A stretch of DNA of 40,461 bases from Betaproteobacteria bacterium RIFCSPLOWO2_02_FULL_63_19. Lineage in GTDB: Bacteria > Pseudomonadota > Gammaproteobacteria > Burkholderiales > SG8-39. Positions 25,713-35,264 of the stretch are shown here, one piece after another. The position numbers and the translations under genes were made by a program. The notes beneath the pieces are model-generated. The model had not been told where the DNA came from. It made no database searches and saw only the letters and a list, made by a program, of their open reading frames with translations. Within the stretch, counting starts at the first letter, position 1; each line of letters opens with the position of its first letter. The stretch is taken from positions 1,734 through 42,194 of the forward strand of contig MEQX01000053.1 of the NCBI GenBank assembly GCA_001770415.1, given 5' to 3'.

Positions 25713-26468
25713 ATGTCGCACTCTTCGCTGGAACAGCATCGGGCGCATTGGCCCTACCCGCGCATCATCGCGCACCGGGGGGGAAGCAGTGTTGCACCGG
25801 AAAACACGCTGGCGGCGATGCGAGCAGCAAAGCAAAACGGCTGCCGCGGCGTGGAGTTCGATGTCATGCTCAGCGCAGACCGCGTGCCGGTGCTGATCCA
25901 CGATGAAACGCTCGATCGAACGACCGATGGAAACGGGAACGTGGCTGAAACCCGGTGGCAACAGCTCGCTGCGCTGGATGCCGGGCGTTGGTTCGGCGCC
26001 GCCTTCGCGGGGGAACCCCTGCCCAGTTACGCCGATGCGGCACGGCTGTGCCTCGATCTTGGATTGTGGGCCAATGTCGAAATCAAGCCGGCCGCCGGCC
26101 TGGAACGCGAAACCGGTCGGATTGTCGCCTCCATGAGTGCCCAATTGTGGCGCACCGCTCCGGTCGCGCCGCTGCTTTCCTCGTTCTCAACAGACGCACT
26201 GGAAGCAGCGGCTGGTACGGCGCCGGAGCTGGCGCGCGGCCTGCTCGTGGAAGCCATCCCCTCGAACTGGAGGGAGACCCTCGCGCGGCTAAGCTGCGTA
26301 TCACTTCACTGCGAATTCCGGCACCTTGGCGTGCAGCAGGTCGGCGCCGTGAAGGACGCCGGCTACGCGTTGCTGTGCTACACGGTGAACGAGCCGGAAA
26401 AGGCTCGGGAGCTCTTCGGTTGGGGCGTCGATGCTCTCATCACCGACCGCGTCGACATGAATCCGTAG
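25713..26468 (+). CDS. ugpQ: Glycerophosphodiester phosphodiesterase
   Basis: The 251-residue GDPD-family enzyme splits glycerophosphodiesters to glycerol-3-phosphate and an alcohol. Active-site segments are IIAHRGGSSVAPENTLAA, GVEFDVMLSADRVPVLIHDE and LWANVEIKPA. The catalytic histidines and the metal-binding E-D are present. No signal peptide, so cytoplasmic. ATG 25713 is preferred; a TTG two codons upstream is possible. It converges with otsB. Confidence 0.94.
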   Translation: MSHSSLEQHRAHWPYPRIIAHRGGSSVAPENTLAAMRAAKQNGCRGVEFDVMLSADRVPVLIHDETLDRTTDGNGNVAETRWQQLAALDAGRWFGAAFAGEPLPSYADAARLCLDLGLWANVEIKPAAGLERETGRIVASMSAQLWRTAPVAPLLSSFSTDALEAAAGTAPELARGLLVEAIPSNWRETLARLSCVSLHCEFRHLGVQQVGAVKDAGYALLCYTVNEPEKARELFGWGVDALITDRVDMNP

Positions 26469-26499
26469 CCCTTGCCCCGGCCGCGGAACCGGACTCGCA

Positions 26500-27318
26500 T
26501 CACGCCCGCAAATTCCCTGTCTCGGCACACAAGGCGATGCTGCGCACCAGCCACGCGCGTACTGCGGACACGTCCTTCAGACGCCAGCGCGCCGATGTCG
26601 CTCCGGCGCCGACCTTGATCGCTATTCCGCCGAGTGCCTCGACGGCCGGAAATGCCTGCTCATCGGTCGCATCATCACCGACAAAGACGGGCTTTCTGCC
26701 GGCAAACGGCGGCGCGTCCATGAAGGCCTCGATCGCGGTCCCCTTGTCGCGGCCCTTCGGTTTGATTTCCGCGACCATCTTGCCGGGCTGCAGACAATAG
26801 TTCCCGCCGCTTTGCCGCAGCAGATCGTTCATGAACGAGCGCACCTCGCCGCCAAGCCGGGGCGCGTTGCGATAATGCACGGCGAACGTGCCGGACTTGT
26901 CCTCGACGAGCAGCCCGGGCCTCGAGGACGCCCATTCCCTGGCCAGCGCGAGCAGGCGCGGAATATCGCTCGAAAGCGGCGCGGTCCAGCGAACGCTCCC
27001 TGACGCGTCGCGAAGCTCCAGGCCGTGCAGTCCGGCTGCAGGCAGGCGCAGCGGGAAAAACAACCGGTCGATATCGGCAATCGGCCTGCCGCTGATCAGC
27101 GCCAGCGCGCCGCCGGTCGCGCTTGCCAACTGCTCCAGCCATTGAATCAGTGACGGATCGACGCGAACGCCCCCGGGCGAACCGGCCAGTTCCAGCAGCG
27201 TTCCGTCGACGTCGAGAAAGCAGGCATGCTCGGCGCAGTTGAGCGCGGGAATGCCGGACACGCTGGAAGCAGCACCGTGCTCCCCGCGCGAACGCAGCGA
27301 CCGCTTGTGCCGATCCAT
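26500..27318 (-). CDS. otsB: Trehalose-6-phosphate phosphatase
   Basis: The 272-residue HAD-superfamily enzyme releases phosphate from trehalose-6-phosphate. HAD motifs are FLDVDGTLLEL (nucleophile D), LALISGRPIADI, the lysine region EIKPKGRDKGTAIEA and VFVGDDATDEQAF. Start ATG 27318 lies 11 bp after the otsA stop with GAGAG upstream. Paired with otsA in one operon. Confidence 0.95.
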   Translation of the reverse strand: MDRHKRSLRSRGEHGAASSVSGIPALNCAEHACFLDVDGTLLELAGSPGGVRVDPSLIQWLEQLASATGGALALISGRPIADIDRLFFPLRLPAAGLHGLELRDASGSVRWTAPLSSDIPRLLALAREWASSRPGLLVEDKSGTFAVHYRNAPRLGGEVRSFMNDLLRQSGGNYCLQPGKMVAEIKPKGRDKGTAIEAFMDAPPFAGRKPVFVGDDATDEQAFPAVEALGGIAIKVGAGATSARWRLKDVSAVRAWLVRSIALCAETGNLRA

Positions 27319-27329
27319 AGTGTGAACTC

Positions 27330-29561
27330 TCAGTGTGCGACGCGTTGCGCGGCGCGACCGGAACCCGCGAGTCGCTTGCGCTTGCGCATGGCCGCCCCAT
27401 CGAGCAGCATGCGGCCCGCCCACCTGTAGACATTGAACTCGCTCACCAGCGCCCGCATGCTCCGCATTCTGTCGCGCTGCTCCCCCGAGGGCATGGTCAG
27501 CGCGACGTGCAGCGCCAGGGCGCATTGATCGATGTCGTAGGGGTTGACGATCAGCGCCTCGGGAAGCTCGCGCGAGGCGCCCGTAAACTGGCTGAGTATC
27601 AGCACTCCCTGTTCATCGTCGCGCATGGCGATGAATTCCTTCGCCACGAGATTCATTCCATCGTGCAGGCTGCTCACGAAGCACAGGTCGGCGGCGCGGT
27701 AATGCTCGTACACCTGTTCCGGCTCGTGATGCTCGATCTTCAGGATGATGGGCGGATACTCCTCGCCCGAGAAGCGCAAATTGATGCTGTCGGCGAGCGC
27801 GAGCACTTGCTTCTCGAATTCCTGGTATTGGCCGATGCCGGAGCGACTCGGGGCTGCGACCTGCACGAACGTGAATCGACCCACCCATTCCGGCTGCAGT
27901 TCCAGCAAGCGCTCCACCGCCATGAACCGCTCGAGTATCCCCTTCGTGTAATCCAGCCGGTCCACGCCCACACCGAGCGCATGCCCGGCCGGCAGTCCCA
28001 GGCGCTCACGCACTTCCCGCCGGCACGCCGCGACGCTCGAGGGGGCGGCTTCGGGACCCGACGGCCACTCGATGGAGATGGGATAGCGTTTGACCGCGGT
28101 CGGCTTTCCGCCAAGGTATATCGTGAACGTTTCCCGGTCGACCCGCGCTTCCAGCAGGCGATCTACGGTGTCGACGAAATTATTGCAGTGAAACTGCGTG
28201 TGAAACCCCATGATGCTGCTGCCCAGCATCCCCTCGAGCAGTTCCGCCCTCCAGGGACAGATCGCGAAGGCCTCGGGATTCGGCCACGGAATGTGCCAAA
28301 AGCTAATAATGGTCGCCTTGGGAAGTTCTTCGCGCACCATCCGGGGCAACAGCGCGAGATGGTAGTCCTGCACCAGCACGATGGGCTCCTTCGATCCCGC
28401 CTCCTCCATTACTGCGCGGGCAAATTTCCGGTTGACGGCAACGTACTGCTCCCAATCCGCCGCACGGAATGTCGGCCGGACGTGCGCGATGTGGCACAAC
28501 GGCCACAGCCCCTCGTTGGCGAATCCGTTGTAGTACCCGGCCTCCTCCTCCTGCGACAGCCAAATCCGGCGTATGGAGTACGAGGGGTTGCGCGGAGGCA
28601 CCTTGACCCGGTCGTGGCGATCCACGGATTCCTTGTCGCCCGATCCGCTGCCGTGCGCGATCCACGTGCCCGAACAGGCGCGCATGATGGGTTCGAGCGC
28701 CGTCACCAAGCCGCTGGCGGGCCGCTGGACGTCGATATGGTCTGCGCGCCGAATGTGTATGTAGGGCTCACGGTTGGACACGACCAGAATGTCCTCGCCG
28801 TGCAGGTCGCTGCGCAGGATGCCGCGCAGCGACTGCGGCGACCACGTGAGCTGGCTCTCGTCGCGCGGTCGGAAGTCCGAACCGAGTTCCTTCATCAGAG
28901 ATCGCAGGTCGCGCGTGATCGGCTGAAGTTCCGGAGCCGAGATGCGGCCGGCGGGTCGGACGAGCCCCTCGCCGCGCAGCAGCGCGCGGATTCCCTGGAC
29001 CCAACCGCGCCAGCTCAACTGGGCGATGATCACCGTGATCAACGAAACGACCGCTCCCAGCGCGACGAAGAAATAGAAGACGTACCGACGTGTTTCCTCG
29101 CTGCGGCGCTGCACGAAGCTCATGTCATGCACCAGGACGACCTGCCCGATACGCTTGTCGCCGTCCATCAAGGTGCGCACCGACACGTGCAGCGGTCCCT
29201 GGTCCCTGGAGAGCAGCTTCACCGGCCCGTCCGCGAGCCGTTCCGCTTCCTTACACTGAATTTCCTCCGGATAGGACTTGGTGGCGATCAGCGCACCCAG
29301 CGTGGGATTGCAATAGCCGATCGCGAACAGGCGTTCGCCCTGGGTGATGTTGTTGAAATAGGCCAGGACTTTGCGCCTGGATTTGGTCCGGACCAGACCG
29401 ACGAGCGGTTCCTGCATCGTGTTTGCGACCACCGCGGCTCGAACACCGACATCATGCTCGAACCACCTCAGCATCAGCCGGTCGACGAGCGGCATTACGC
29501 CGTACGCTACCAGTCCCAGCGCAAGCAAGAGCGGCAGGATGAATCGAAGCGAAAGCCGCAT
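27330..29561 (-). CDS. otsA: Membrane-anchored trehalose-6-phosphate synthase with N-terminal sensor-like region
   Basis: At 743 residues it is much longer than E. coli OtsA (about 474). Residues 5-25 and 160-182 are membrane segments enclosing a roughly 130-residue periplasmic region; residues 183-232 form a HAMP-like linker ([28 protein letters not shown]). The GT20 domain starts near 257 with [13 protein letters not shown] and contains [23 protein letters not shown] and [13 protein letters not shown], so it should join UDP-glucose and glucose-6-phosphate. The architecture suggests synthesis tied to an envelope signal such as osmotic stress (inference). A 775-residue frame on the plus strand across it is a shadow. 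Confidence 0.94.
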   Translation of the reverse strand: MRLSLRFILPLLLALGLVAYGVMPLVDRLMLRWFEHDVGVRAAVVANTMQEPLVGLVRTKSRRKVLAYFNNITQGERLFAIGYCNPTLGALIATKSYPEEIQCKEAERLADGPVKLLSRDQGPLHVSVRTLMDGDKRIGQVVLVHDMSFVQRRSEETRRYVFYFFVALGAVVSLITVIIAQLSWRGWVQGIRALLRGEGLVRPAGRISAPELQPITRDLRSLMKELGSDFRPRDESQLTWSPQSLRGILRSDLHGEDILVVSNREPYIHIRRADHIDVQRPASGLVTALEPIMRACSGTWIAHGSGSGDKESVDRHDRVKVPPRNPSYSIRRIWLSQEEEAGYYNGFANEGLWPLCHIAHVRPTFRAADWEQYVAVNRKFARAVMEEAGSKEPIVLVQDYHLALLPRMVREELPKATIISFWHIPWPNPEAFAICPWRAELLEGMLGSSIMGFHTQFHCNNFVDTVDRLLEARVDRETFTIYLGGKPTAVKRYPISIEWPSGPEAAPSSVAACRREVRERLGLPAGHALGVGVDRLDYTKGILERFMAVERLLELQPEWVGRFTFVQVAAPSRSGIGQYQEFEKQVLALADSINLRFSGEEYPPIILKIEHHEPEQVYEHYRAADLCFVSSLHDGMNLVAKEFIAMRDDEQGVLILSQFTGASRELPEALIVNPYDIDQCALALHVALTMPSGEQRDRMRSMRALVSEFNVYRWAGRMLLDGAAMRKRKRLAGSGRAAQRVAH

Positions 29562-29679
29562 GTTCGACCCGGGAGCCCGATTCGCAAGACGCTATTTTGC
29601 CACATTGCATCGACGCACGCGGTGACGGCTCGCCCGCGCGGTCCATTGCGAAGGTGCTGAAGTGGAGGTGCGGCTCGTG

Positions 29680-31056
29680 CTAGAACGGCAGCGGCGCTTC
29701 GGGCTTTTCGGGCTGCAGTACGCGCCGGAAATCGGCCTGGATGCGTTTCAAAGCAGGGGCCGCATCGCCTTCGAAACGCAGCACGATCACGGGAGTCGTA
29801 TTCGAAGCGCGGGCAAGCCCGAACCCATCCTCGTACTCCACGCGCAGCCCGTCGATGCGTATGACATCTGTGGCATCCGGAAATTGCGCCGATTTCTGCA
29901 GCCTCTCGATCACCCGGTGCGGCTCCCCTTCGGCAAGCTGCCAATTGAGTTCCGGCGTGCTAATGGAATCCGGCAACGACTCGAGCACCGCGCTCGGATC
30001 CTCAGCGCGGGAAAGGATCTCGAGCAGCCTCGCTCCTGCGTACTGCGCATCATCGAACCCGTACCAGCGTTCACCGAAGAACATGTGTCCGCTCATTTCG
30101 CCTGCGAGCGGTGCACTGCGCTCCTTCATGCGCGCCTTGATCAGCGAGTGCCCGGTCTTCCACATGCCGGGAACCCCCCCATGCCGACGGATCCAGGGTC
30201 CGAGATTGCGGGTGCATTTGACGTCGTAGACGATTTCCCCCCCGGGGCACCGCGCGAGCACGTCCTTCGCGAACAACATGAGTTGTCTGTCCGGGTAAAT
30301 GACGCTCCCGCTTCGCGTGACCACGCCCAGGCGGTCTCCGTCCCCGTCGAACGCAAGACCCAGTTCCGCCCCCGTTTCGCGCACCGCCCGGATGAGATCG
30401 ACGAGATTCTTGGGCTGCGAGGGGTCGGGATGATGGTTGGGAAAGCGCCCATCCACATCGCAGAAGAGCTCGACGACTTCGCACCCGAGGCGCCTGTAGA
30501 GAAGCCCCGCCGTTGCGCCGGCGGCCCCATTGCCGCAGTCGATTGCAATCTTCATCGGCCTTGACAGAAGCACGTCGGACACGATGCGATCGAGATAGTC
30601 GTCGGCGACGTTGACCTCCGCCGCCGTTCCTGCGCCGTGCTCAAAATCACCGGCCTCGATGCGCAGGCGCAATCGCTGGATCGCCTCCATGGCAAGCGTA
30701 GTGCCGCCGATCACCATTTTCAGTCCGTTGTAGTCCGGCGGATTGTGACTGCCGGTCACCGACACCGCGCAGCCGCAGCGCAAGTGGTGCGCGGCGAAAT
30801 AGGAGATCGGCGTGGCCACCATGCCGAGATCGAACACGTCGACGCCGGCCGAACATATGCCTTCGATGATCGCGCCGGCGAGTTCGGGTCCGGAAAGTCG
30901 CCCGTCGCGGCCGACCGCGATCCCGGACTGCGCCTTGCTTCGCGCCTCGCTGCCCAGCGCGCGGCCAATCTGCCGCACTGCATCGGTGGTCAGCGTCTTG
31001 CCGACGATGCCGCGAACGTCGTAGGCCTTGAAGATCTCCTCGGGAAGCAATGTCAT
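29680..31056 (-). CDS. Phosphomannomutase / phosphoglucomutase
   Basis: The 458-residue alpha-D-phosphohexomutase resembles AlgC/ManB. It starts LPEEIFKAYDVRGIVGKTL; the phosphoserine is S103 in TGSHNPPDYNG; the metal loop is DGDGDR at 237-242; the sugar-specificity loop reads GEMSGHMFF. It interconverts hexose 1- and 6-phosphates for cell-surface sugars and UDP-glucose, the latter also needed by OtsA just downstream. ManB and AlgC cannot be told apart by sequence reading alone. Confidence 0.94.
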   Translation of the reverse strand: MTLLPEEIFKAYDVRGIVGKTLTTDAVRQIGRALGSEARSKAQSGIAVGRDGRLSGPELAGAIIEGICSAGVDVFDLGMVATPISYFAAHHLRCGCAVSVTGSHNPPDYNGLKMVIGGTTLAMEAIQRLRLRIEAGDFEHGAGTAAEVNVADDYLDRIVSDVLLSRPMKIAIDCGNGAAGATAGLLYRRLGCEVVELFCDVDGRFPNHHPDPSQPKNLVDLIRAVRETGAELGLAFDGDGDRLGVVTRSGSVIYPDRQLMLFAKDVLARCPGGEIVYDVKCTRNLGPWIRRHGGVPGMWKTGHSLIKARMKERSAPLAGEMSGHMFFGERWYGFDDAQYAGARLLEILSRAEDPSAVLESLPDSISTPELNWQLAEGEPHRVIERLQKSAQFPDATDVIRIDGLRVEYEDGFGLARASNTTPVIVLRFEGDAAPALKRIQADFRRVLQPEKPEAPLPF

Positions 31057-31140
31057 GATCCATGCACCTCGGGCCTATGCGCCGGTCAACAGCGGTACGC
31101 AAGACTCCGCGCGACCTACGCAAAGGGTTCGAAGAAGGAG

Positions 31141-31146
31141 ATTATA
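31141..31146 (-). promoter_or_regulatory. Possible -10 for the phosphohexomutase gene
   Basis: Consensus TATAAT on the minus strand, about 85 bp before the start at 31056. No clear -35 was found. Confidence 0.4.
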
Positions 31147-31182
31147 CGGTGCGAGAGTAAGTCGCTCCGCCTCTGGCGGACA

Positions 31183-31614
31183 TCAATGCAGGATCTTGGG
31201 CGAGACTTCGGCTTCTTCGCGCGCCGCCGGCGGCGCAACCGACCCGTGGTGCACGACCATGCGCCAGCCGCCGGCTATTCGCAAATACACGTTCGTCGTA
31301 ACGACCGACGGCCGCGGCTTGGGCTCGCCTTTGACGAGGATGTTCTCGTGCAGACTGTGGACCGACAGCATCGCTCCCTGCACACATACCTGTTCGGTGA
31401 TATGCACCTTCAGGCGTTCCCCGGAGCGAAAGATCTGTGCCCAGTTCTCCCGGATCTGGTCGTAGCCCGTCAGGCGCGGCCAACCGGGATGCACGCAGAT
31501 GATCTCCTCGTCGTCGGCCCACACCTCCATCATCGCATCGAGATCGGCCGACTCGAGCGCCTCGTAGAACGCGGCTTCACAGTCCTCGGGAGTGGGGAAA
31601 CTGGTCTTTTTCAC
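31183..31614 (-). CDS. SnoaL/NTF2-like (DUF4440-type) protein
   Basis: The 143-residue protein has an NTF2-like fold pattern: AAFYEALESADLDAMMEVWA, ICVHPGWPRLTGYDQIRENW and TTNVYLRIAGGWRMVVHHGS. Such proteins are small enzymes or ligand-binding domains of varied function; no specific reaction can be given. It is the last gene downstream of the TRAP-amidase run. Confidence 0.85.
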   Translation of the reverse strand: MKKTSFPTPEDCEAAFYEALESADLDAMMEVWADDEEIICVHPGWPRLTGYDQIRENWAQIFRSGERLKVHITEQVCVQGAMLSVHSLHENILVKGEPKPRPSVVTTNVYLRIAGGWRMVVHHGSVAPPAAREEAEVSPKILH

Positions 31615-31641
31615 GCGGCGAATCGCAGCCCGGCGATAGGA

Positions 31642-31836
31642 TCAGTCGCGATCGTTCCTGCTCGCGCGCACCGTCTGAATAAACTCGACTACCATCATAA
31701 CGACCCCGATCAGTATCACGACGATCAGCGGGATCGCCCTGAACCCGAGTGCGGGCGCGAGCTTCAAGATCGGCACGGCGAAAAAAGCAAGCGCCATGGT
31801 CATCCCGATCAGGCCAAAGATGATTTCTGAAATCAT
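31642..31836 (-). CDS. Small membrane protein with two membrane segments
   Basis: The 64-residue protein has two hydrophobic helices (IIFGLIGMTMALAFFAVPIL and AIPLIVVILIGVVMMVVEFI) and a charged tail RASRNDRD. Start ATG 31836 has GGAG at good distance. I recognise no family. Placed between the amidase and SnoaL-like genes on the same strand. Confidence 0.75.
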   Translation of the reverse strand: MISEIIFGLIGMTMALAFFAVPILKLAPALGFRAIPLIVVILIGVVMMVVEFIQTVRASRNDRD

Positions 31837-31875
31837 TGGATCTACTCCTGGTACCGGCGTCTCAATGAAGGTGTA

Positions 31876-33207
31876 TCAAGCGTGCGCGACCTGGTCTACC
31901 AGCCAGCGCGCGGTACGCAGCAGGCGGGCGTCGCCCCCGCGAGGACCGACCAGTTGCACGCCCAGCGGCAGCCCGTCGGCGCCTTGCATCAGCGGCAGCG
32001 TAATCGCCGGCAGTCCGCACAGCGTCCACAGCGTGCAGAAGGCGGGCGATCCGGTCGACGCCAACCCCTGCGGCGCCGTGCCGGCCGTGGCGGGCGTCAG
32101 TATCGCCTCGTACCGGTGCTCGAAGAGCTCGCTCAAACCGTGGTTCAGCGCGGGAACGTTGTCCAGTGCCTTGTTGTAGTCCACGGCGCGCACCCTGCGC
32201 CCGCGCTCGATCTGGCCACGCAGCACCTCGCTCAGCTTGTCGCGACCCTTTGCGTACTCGATCTCGAAATTCTTCGCCAAATCGGCTTCCATGACCGTCT
32301 GATGCCATTTCCAAGCGTCCTTGAACGCCATCGGGAGCTTGATCTCCTCCACCCGGTCGCCCAAGTGTGCCACCAGTTCGGAAAAAGCCTCATGGCATTG
32401 CGCATCGGCAAGCTTCCACATCGGCGTCTTGACGAACGCCAGGGTCGGCGGAACTGGGGGTTCCTGCATGGCCGTCTCCCGCAGCAGCGGCCGCGCCACT
32501 GGCCGCGTATCGGGATCGTTTTCATCGTAGCCGATGAGTTGCTCCGCAAGGAAGGCAGCGTCCTCGACGCTGCGGGTGATGACACCGACCTGGTCAAGTG
32601 GCCTGGATTGTTTCAGTATCCCGTGCCGGGAAATCAGGCCGAAGCCCGGCTTGAAACCGACCACGCCGCAATAGGCCGCCGGCCGGATCACCGAGCCGTT
32701 GGTCTGGGTGCCGATCGCCAGCGGCACCATGTGCGCGGCCACCGCTGCTGCCGAGCCGCTGGAAGACCCGCCGGGCGTGTGCTCCGGGTTGTGCGGGTTT
32801 CTCGTCTTGCCCGGCGAGTAGGTGGCGAGTTCCGTGGTGACGGTCTTGCCCAGAATGATCGCGCCCGCTGCGCGCAGCATCGAGACCACGGTCGCATCCT
32901 CGACCGGCGTGCGCCCGGCGTGCAGCACGGTGCCGTCCTCGGTCGGCATGTCCTGCGTGTCGATGATGTCCTTGACCCCCACCGGGATGCCATGCAGCGG
33001 TCCGAGTGGCCTGCCTTCGCGCCGCCGCTGGTCGGCATCGCGCGCCTGGCGCAACGCGTGCTCCGGATCGAGGAACGCCCAAGCCTGCACGCGGTCCTCG
33101 TCGGCCTTGATGCGCGCCAGGCACGCCGCCACCAGTTCCTCGGAACCGATCCTGCCTTCTGAAATGGCGTTCGCCGCCTCAGCCGCACCGAGCAGAGTAG
33201 GATCCAT
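31876..33207 (-). CDS. Amidase (amidase signature family)
   Basis: The 443-residue hydrolase has the Ser-cisSer-Lys triad: K79 in GVKDIIDT, cis-Ser148 in PGGSSSGSAAAVAA and nucleophile S172 in GTQTNGSVIRPA; the 24-residue spacing of the two serines fits the family. It would hydrolyse an amide to acid and ammonia. It directly follows a TRAP transporter, so its substrate or product may be imported by it. It is not GatA: no gatB or gatC is near. ATG 33207 has AAGGA upstream; GTG 33225 is an alternative. Confidence 0.93.
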   Translation of the reverse strand: MDPTLLGAAEAANAISEGRIGSEELVAACLARIKADEDRVQAWAFLDPEHALRQARDADQRRREGRPLGPLHGIPVGVKDIIDTQDMPTEDGTVLHAGRTPVEDATVVSMLRAAGAIILGKTVTTELATYSPGKTRNPHNPEHTPGGSSSGSAAAVAAHMVPLAIGTQTNGSVIRPAAYCGVVGFKPGFGLISRHGILKQSRPLDQVGVITRSVEDAAFLAEQLIGYDENDPDTRPVARPLLRETAMQEPPVPPTLAFVKTPMWKLADAQCHEAFSELVAHLGDRVEEIKLPMAFKDAWKWHQTVMEADLAKNFEIEYAKGRDKLSEVLRGQIERGRRVRAVDYNKALDNVPALNHGLSELFEHRYEAILTPATAGTAPQGLASTGSPAFCTLWTLCGLPAITLPLMQGADGLPLGVQLVGPRGGDARLLRTARWLVDQVAHA

Positions 33208-33228
33208 GGACGAGTCCTTGCTCACGGC

Positions 33229-34575
33229 TCAGTTTCCGTACATCTGTCTGGGCAGCCAGTAGACCAGGTCCTGGAACACGTACACCAGGACCATCGAGAT
33301 GAACACCATGGTCAGGAACGGGAAGCAGCCCCTGAATATCGTCCACAACTGCACGTACGGCGGCGCGATCCCCTTGAGGTAATACGCAGACATCGCCATC
33401 GGCGGGGTCAGGAAGGAAGTCTGCAGATTGAGCGCAACCAGGATGCCGAAGAACATCGGATCGATCTTGTAGAACGCGAGCAGCGGCAGGAAGATCGGCA
33501 CGAAGATGATGATGATCTCGCTCCACTCCAGCGGCCAGCCGAGCAGAAAAATGATCACCTGGGCCAGGATCAGGAACATGACGGGAGTGAGTTCCATGTG
33601 GGTCACGAATTCCTTGATCAGGCCCTCGCCGCCCAGGTACGAAAACACCGACGAAAAGGTCCACGAACCGACGAACAGCCAGCACACCATGGCCGAGGTG
33701 CGCGCGGTCAGGAACACCGCCTCCTTCAGCCGCGCCCAGGTCATCGCCCGGTAGCCGATCGCGATCACCATCGCGCCCAGCGCACCGACGGCCGCGGCTT
33801 CGCTGGGCGTCGCCAGCCCGAACAGGATCGAGCCGAGAACCGCGAGAATCAGGACCGCCAGCGGGAAGAACGCGGTCACCAGCAGGTACACGACCCTGCC
33901 CAGAGGAATATCGGTCTGTTCCTTCGGCAGCTTCGGCGCGAGCTTCGGGTTCACCATCGCAACGCCGATGACGTAGATCATGTACAGGCCCGCCAGCAGG
34001 AATCCCGGCAGCATCGCCGCGGCATAGAGTTTTACGACCGAAATCGCCGAGGTCGCGCCGTAGACGATCAGCATGATCGAGGGCGGAATCATGATCCCCA
34101 GCGTGCCGCCGGCGCAGATCACCCCGGCCGACAGCCTCTGGTCGTAGCCCGCCTTGAGCATGGCCGGAAACGCAAGCAGGCCCATCAGGGTCACCACCGC
34201 GCCGACGATACCGGTCGCGGTCGCGAACATCGCGCAGGTCGCCAGCGCCGCGACCGCCATCGCCCCGGGAACATTCTTGAACGCGACCTGCAGGCTGTGA
34301 AACAGGCGGTCCAGAATGTTGGCGCGCTCGATCATGTAGCCCATGAACAGGAACAGCGGCACCGCGGTGAGCACGTCGTTGTTCATGATGCTGAAGGTGT
34401 TCTGCGACAGCAGGTAGAACACGCGGCTGTCGAAGAATTCCTGCCCGGGGGTGTAATAGGCGTAATAGCCGAAGCCGACGCCCATCGCCATCAGCGTGAA
34501 CGCGATCGGGAAGCCGAGCAGAATGATGAAAATGAACGAGCCCAGCATCACCAGCGCGATTTCGGGATTGGTCAT
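33229..34575 (-). CDS. dctM: TRAP transporter large permease, DctM type
   Basis: The 448-residue protein has about 12 hydrophobic segments and TRAP-M features such as GGTLGIMIPPSIMLIVYGA, LFGLATPSEAAAVGALGA and FLTPPMAMSAYYLKG. It is the sodium- or proton-coupled transport subunit. Start ATG 34575 overlaps the dctQ stop; the longer frame upstream is antisense-like and has no membrane segments. Confidence 0.95.
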   Translation of the reverse strand: MTNPEIALVMLGSFIFIILLGFPIAFTLMAMGVGFGYYAYYTPGQEFFDSRVFYLLSQNTFSIMNNDVLTAVPLFLFMGYMIERANILDRLFHSLQVAFKNVPGAMAVAALATCAMFATATGIVGAVVTLMGLLAFPAMLKAGYDQRLSAGVICAGGTLGIMIPPSIMLIVYGATSAISVVKLYAAAMLPGFLLAGLYMIYVIGVAMVNPKLAPKLPKEQTDIPLGRVVYLLVTAFFPLAVLILAVLGSILFGLATPSEAAAVGALGAMVIAIGYRAMTWARLKEAVFLTARTSAMVCWLFVGSWTFSSVFSYLGGEGLIKEFVTHMELTPVMFLILAQVIIFLLGWPLEWSEIIIIFVPIFLPLLAFYKIDPMFFGILVALNLQTSFLTPPMAMSAYYLKGIAPPYVQLWTIFRGCFPFLTMVFISMVLVYVFQDLVYWLPRQMYGN

Positions 34576-35171
34576 GCCGCCTCTCCCTTCCGAACCGCTT
34601 GCTGCTGATACTCGTGCTCGTGCGCGATCACCGTCTCCAGTTCCTCGACGTCGTGCAACATCCTTGGCCAGTGGCCTTCCTTGAGCGCGAGGATGCAACG
34701 GATCACCTGGGCCACGCCCTGGATAAAGAGCATCGTGCCTGCCAGCGGAATCAGGCTCTTGAGTTGCCAGATCGGCACGCCTACGGGACTGTTCACGCTC
34801 ACCTCGCGGTAGCCGAAGGAATCATGCGCATAGCCGTAGCCGGCGATGACCAGCGAGGTGACGCCGGGAAAGAAGAAGATGAAATACAGCACCAGTTCGA
34901 CCCCTGCCTGCCAGCGCACCGGCCACAGCCGGTACAGCACGTCTCCCCGCACGTGCGCGTTGCGCGACAGTGCATAGGCGCCCGACATCAGGAACAGCGC
35001 CCCGTAGAGGATATAGCTCATGTCGAACGCCCAGGCGGTAGGATCGTTCAGCACGTAGCGCACGAACACCTCGTACGATGTTCCCAGGGTCAGGACGACG
35101 ATGCACCACGCGAACGCATGGCCCACCGCCATGCTGAAGCGGTCTATGCCGAGCAGGAACTTTTGAAGCAT
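34572..35171 (-). CDS. dctQ: TRAP transporter small permease, DctQ type
   Basis: The 199-residue protein has four membrane segments and the DctQ pattern (FAWCIVVLTLGTSYEVFVRY, YALSRNAHVRGDVLY). It pairs with the large permease. ATG 35171 (MLQKFLLG) has GGGGG five bases upstream. Confidence 0.93.
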   Translation of the reverse strand: MLQKFLLGIDRFSMAVGHAFAWCIVVLTLGTSYEVFVRYVLNDPTAWAFDMSYILYGALFLMSGAYALSRNAHVRGDVLYRLWPVRWQAGVELVLYFIFFFPGVTSLVIAGYGYAHDSFGYREVSVNSPVGVPIWQLKSLIPLAGTMLFIQGVAQVIRCILALKEGHWPRMLHDVEELETVIAHEHEYQQQAVRKGEAA

Positions 35172-35264
35172 GTCATCCCCCTGGGGCGGAACATACGAAA
35201 GAGGCGGCACATCGCTGTGCCGCCCCCGACTGGTCCGCTTGCGAAGTTCTTGAAGCTAAGCGGC

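Noticed and set aside
27333..29660. 775-residue frame on the plus strand opposite otsA
   Set aside because: Antisense shadow; histidine- and arginine-rich product without domains, and OtsA motifs on the other strand are intact.
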